A stretch of 64,000 nt of DNA, taken from Telmatospirillum siberiense (GTDB taxonomy: Bacteria > Pseudomonadota > Alphaproteobacteria > Rhodospirillales > Magnetospirillaceae). The position numbers and the translations under genes were made by a program. The stretch is from NCBI RefSeq assembly GCF_002845745.1, contig NZ_PIUM01000023.1, positions 1 to 64,000 on the forward strand. Direction: 5' to 3'. Of the stretch, positions 62,853-64,000 are shown piece after piece. The notes beneath the pieces are model-generated. The model saw only the letters and a list, made by a program, of their open reading frames with translations, was not told the DNA's origin and did not search any database. The stretch's first letter is position 1. Each line of letters starts with the position of its first letter.

Positions 62853-64000
62853 TTAGCGGCATTCGATCCGGACGGTGAATTTTTGTGCTTTATCGGCGAT
62901 ATCGGGTGTCGATATCCGGCGTGTAGCCACGTTCCTCTCATAGCCAATCTCATTGGCGGAGAGGAATGGCAAGATCACTTCGGCCTTGATCGCGAAATTC
63001 ACGTTCTGCGGCAAGGGGGCGCCGAGGGCGGCGTCGACGGCTTCAGGGTTGAGCGTGCGGGATATGATGCCGACGGCGGCACCGGTCTCATCGAGCAGGG
63101 GGCCACCGCTATTTCCCGGTTGCACCGGTGCGCTTATTTGCACCATGCGAGTGTCGTTGTGCAGACCTTTGAGCGAGGTGACCGATCCGGACGTGATCGA
63201 CATGTCCGAGCTCAGCAAGCTAGGCAGAGGAAAACCGGTGACGATCACATCCTCGCCAGCGCGGAGGGCGGCGCCGTTTCGGAAGGTCACGGCGGCCCGT
63301 GGCGTGGCCATGGGCAATTTGAGCAGGGCGAGATCGTTCACCGTGTCGCGCCCGACCACGACGGCTTCGACGTCGTGATTCCCATTGAAGACATGAATGC
63401 TGCGACACGCCGGCACGACATGGTCGTTCGTCACCACATGGCCCCGTTCATCGACGATTACGCCGGAACCGCTGGTCTTTATCATCGCGGACGTCGCCAA
63501 CGGATTCGCTCCGGACATTGTCTTGCCGCCGAGGTTTAGCGCGGCTTGGCGTATGTTTTTCAGGAAGGAGGCGTAAGCGGCCGTACTCAGCGGCCGCGTG
63601 CCGGCATCGAATCCAACAGGCTGGATTGCAGGGCTGCTGACGCGCCGTACCAGCCAACGTCCCGTCCAGGCATCGCTCGTCGAATATGGCTGTGGAGCGA
63701 TCTGAAACCAAAGGACAAAATCGGCATCGCCGGAGTCCGGGTCGAGCGTGTCGTTGATCTGGATCGTTTCCGAGTGCTGAAAGGCATGAGTCCGGATCAA
63801 CGCCTCGGCATCGATATGCATCACAAGGTCACCGTCACTGACAAGGTAGCGGATCTCGACCGGCGTGCGTCGGCTCTGATCGGATAGCCGCGATGCCGCA
63901 TATGGACGTAGGCGATCTTGATCGGGAATGACGATACGCAGTTTGCCGAGTACGGGATCCGTTTCGGTCGGTAATGACGCGAGTGAGATTTCCGCTTCGG
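62853..64000 (-). CDS. Trypsin-like serine protease, N-terminus cut by the window edge
   Basis: The frame stays open to the right edge with no stop, so the gene is partial at its 5' end; at least 382 residues are visible. The protease domain covers the C-terminal 210 or so residues. It has catalytic His in VVTNDHVV, Asp in VNDLALLKL and Ser in QPGNSGGPLL, as in DegP/HtrA-type or secreted trypsin-like enzymes. No PDZ domain follows. Upstream of the protease is a domain of unknown type (VLWFQIAPQPYSTSD, LSTAAYASFLKNIRQAAL). The window starts or ends no recognisable signal peptide, so location is open. Confidence 0.85.
   Translation of the reverse strand, partial: EAEISLASLPTETDPVLGKLRIVIPDQDRLRPYAASRLSDQSRRTPVEIRYLVSDGDLVMHIDAEALIRTHAFQHSETIQINDTLDPDSGDADFVLWFQIAPQPYSTSDAWTGRWLVRRVSSPAIQPVGFDAGTRPLSTAAYASFLKNIRQAALNLGGKTMSGANPLATSAMIKTSGSGVIVDERGHVVTNDHVVPACRSIHVFNGNHDVEAVVVGRDTVNDLALLKLPMATPRAAVTFRNGAALRAGEDVIVTGFPLPSLLSSDMSITSGSVTSLKGLHNDTRMVQISAPVQPGNSGGPLLDETGAAVGIISRTLNPEAVDAALGAPLPQNVNFAIKAEVILPFLSANEIGYERNVATRRISTPDIADKAQKFTVRIECR

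Overview
The window is high-GC DNA dense with genes, and reads as a chromosomal piece of a free-living alphaproteobacterium, most likely in the Rhodospirillales. The signs are the core run rpoZ-rsh-pdxJ-acpS, four chemoreceptors, and an uptake-type [NiFe] hydrogenase controlled by an H2-sensing HupUV/HupT/HupR system. This taxonomic reading is an inference from gene content; no search was run.

Layout. (1) 1-146: 3' end of a group II intron, cut by the left edge. (2) 353-8624: housekeeping genes dapA, smpB, a glutathione peroxidase, bacteriohemerythrin, a type-5 uracil-DNA glycosylase, a NYN-domain protein, folK, rpoZ, rsh, pdxJ and acpS. The usual next genes (lepB, rnc, era) do not follow acpS; a hairpin-rich spacer marks a junction. 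(3) 8895-27362: an 18 kb hydrogen-metabolism region. It holds hupUV (H2 sensor), hybOABC (membrane-bound Hyd-2-type hydrogenase) behind a -24/-12 promoter, hybD, a first hypC, hupK, hypAB, a second hypC, hypDE, then hupR and hupT. HupUV should sense H2 and signal through the kinase HupT to the sigma-54 activator HupR, which would act at the promoter ahead of hybO. The Hyp proteins, HupK and HybD build and process the NiFe site. hypF is not in the window. (4) 27375-30057: a HAD phosphatase, a fluoride riboswitch with crcB and a DUF190 gene, and a 2-hydroxyacid dehydrogenase. (5) 30306-37531: a soluble FIST-domain chemoreceptor, a patatin-like lipase, a Cache chemoreceptor and an M3 oligopeptidase. 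(6) 37948-42229: a small ORF, an NRAMP-related transporter with altered metal-site residues, a FetAB-type ABC exporter and a lipoprotein. (7) 42267-47086: an MFS carrier, an aldo/keto reductase, about 0.9 kb of nested intergenic repeats, and a double-PAS chemoreceptor. (8) 47275-54077: a LysR regulator and an apparent sugar-acid operon (tartronate semialdehyde reductase, HpaI/GarL aldolase, exported lactonase-type propeller, MFS carrier, UxuA-like TIM barrel). (9) 54263-56329: a fourth chemoreceptor. (10) 56406-61966: a TetR-controlled HlyD/ABC exporter of the YbhGFSR type. (11) 62185-64000: a lipoprotein and a trypsin-like protease cut by the right edge.

No tRNA, rRNA, CRISPR array, transposase or prophage was seen. 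The best leads are the mosaic hydrogen circuit (Hup-type sensing joined to a Hyb-type enzyme), the sugar-acid operon that lacks a standard aldarate dehydratase, and several long perfect palindromes between genes.
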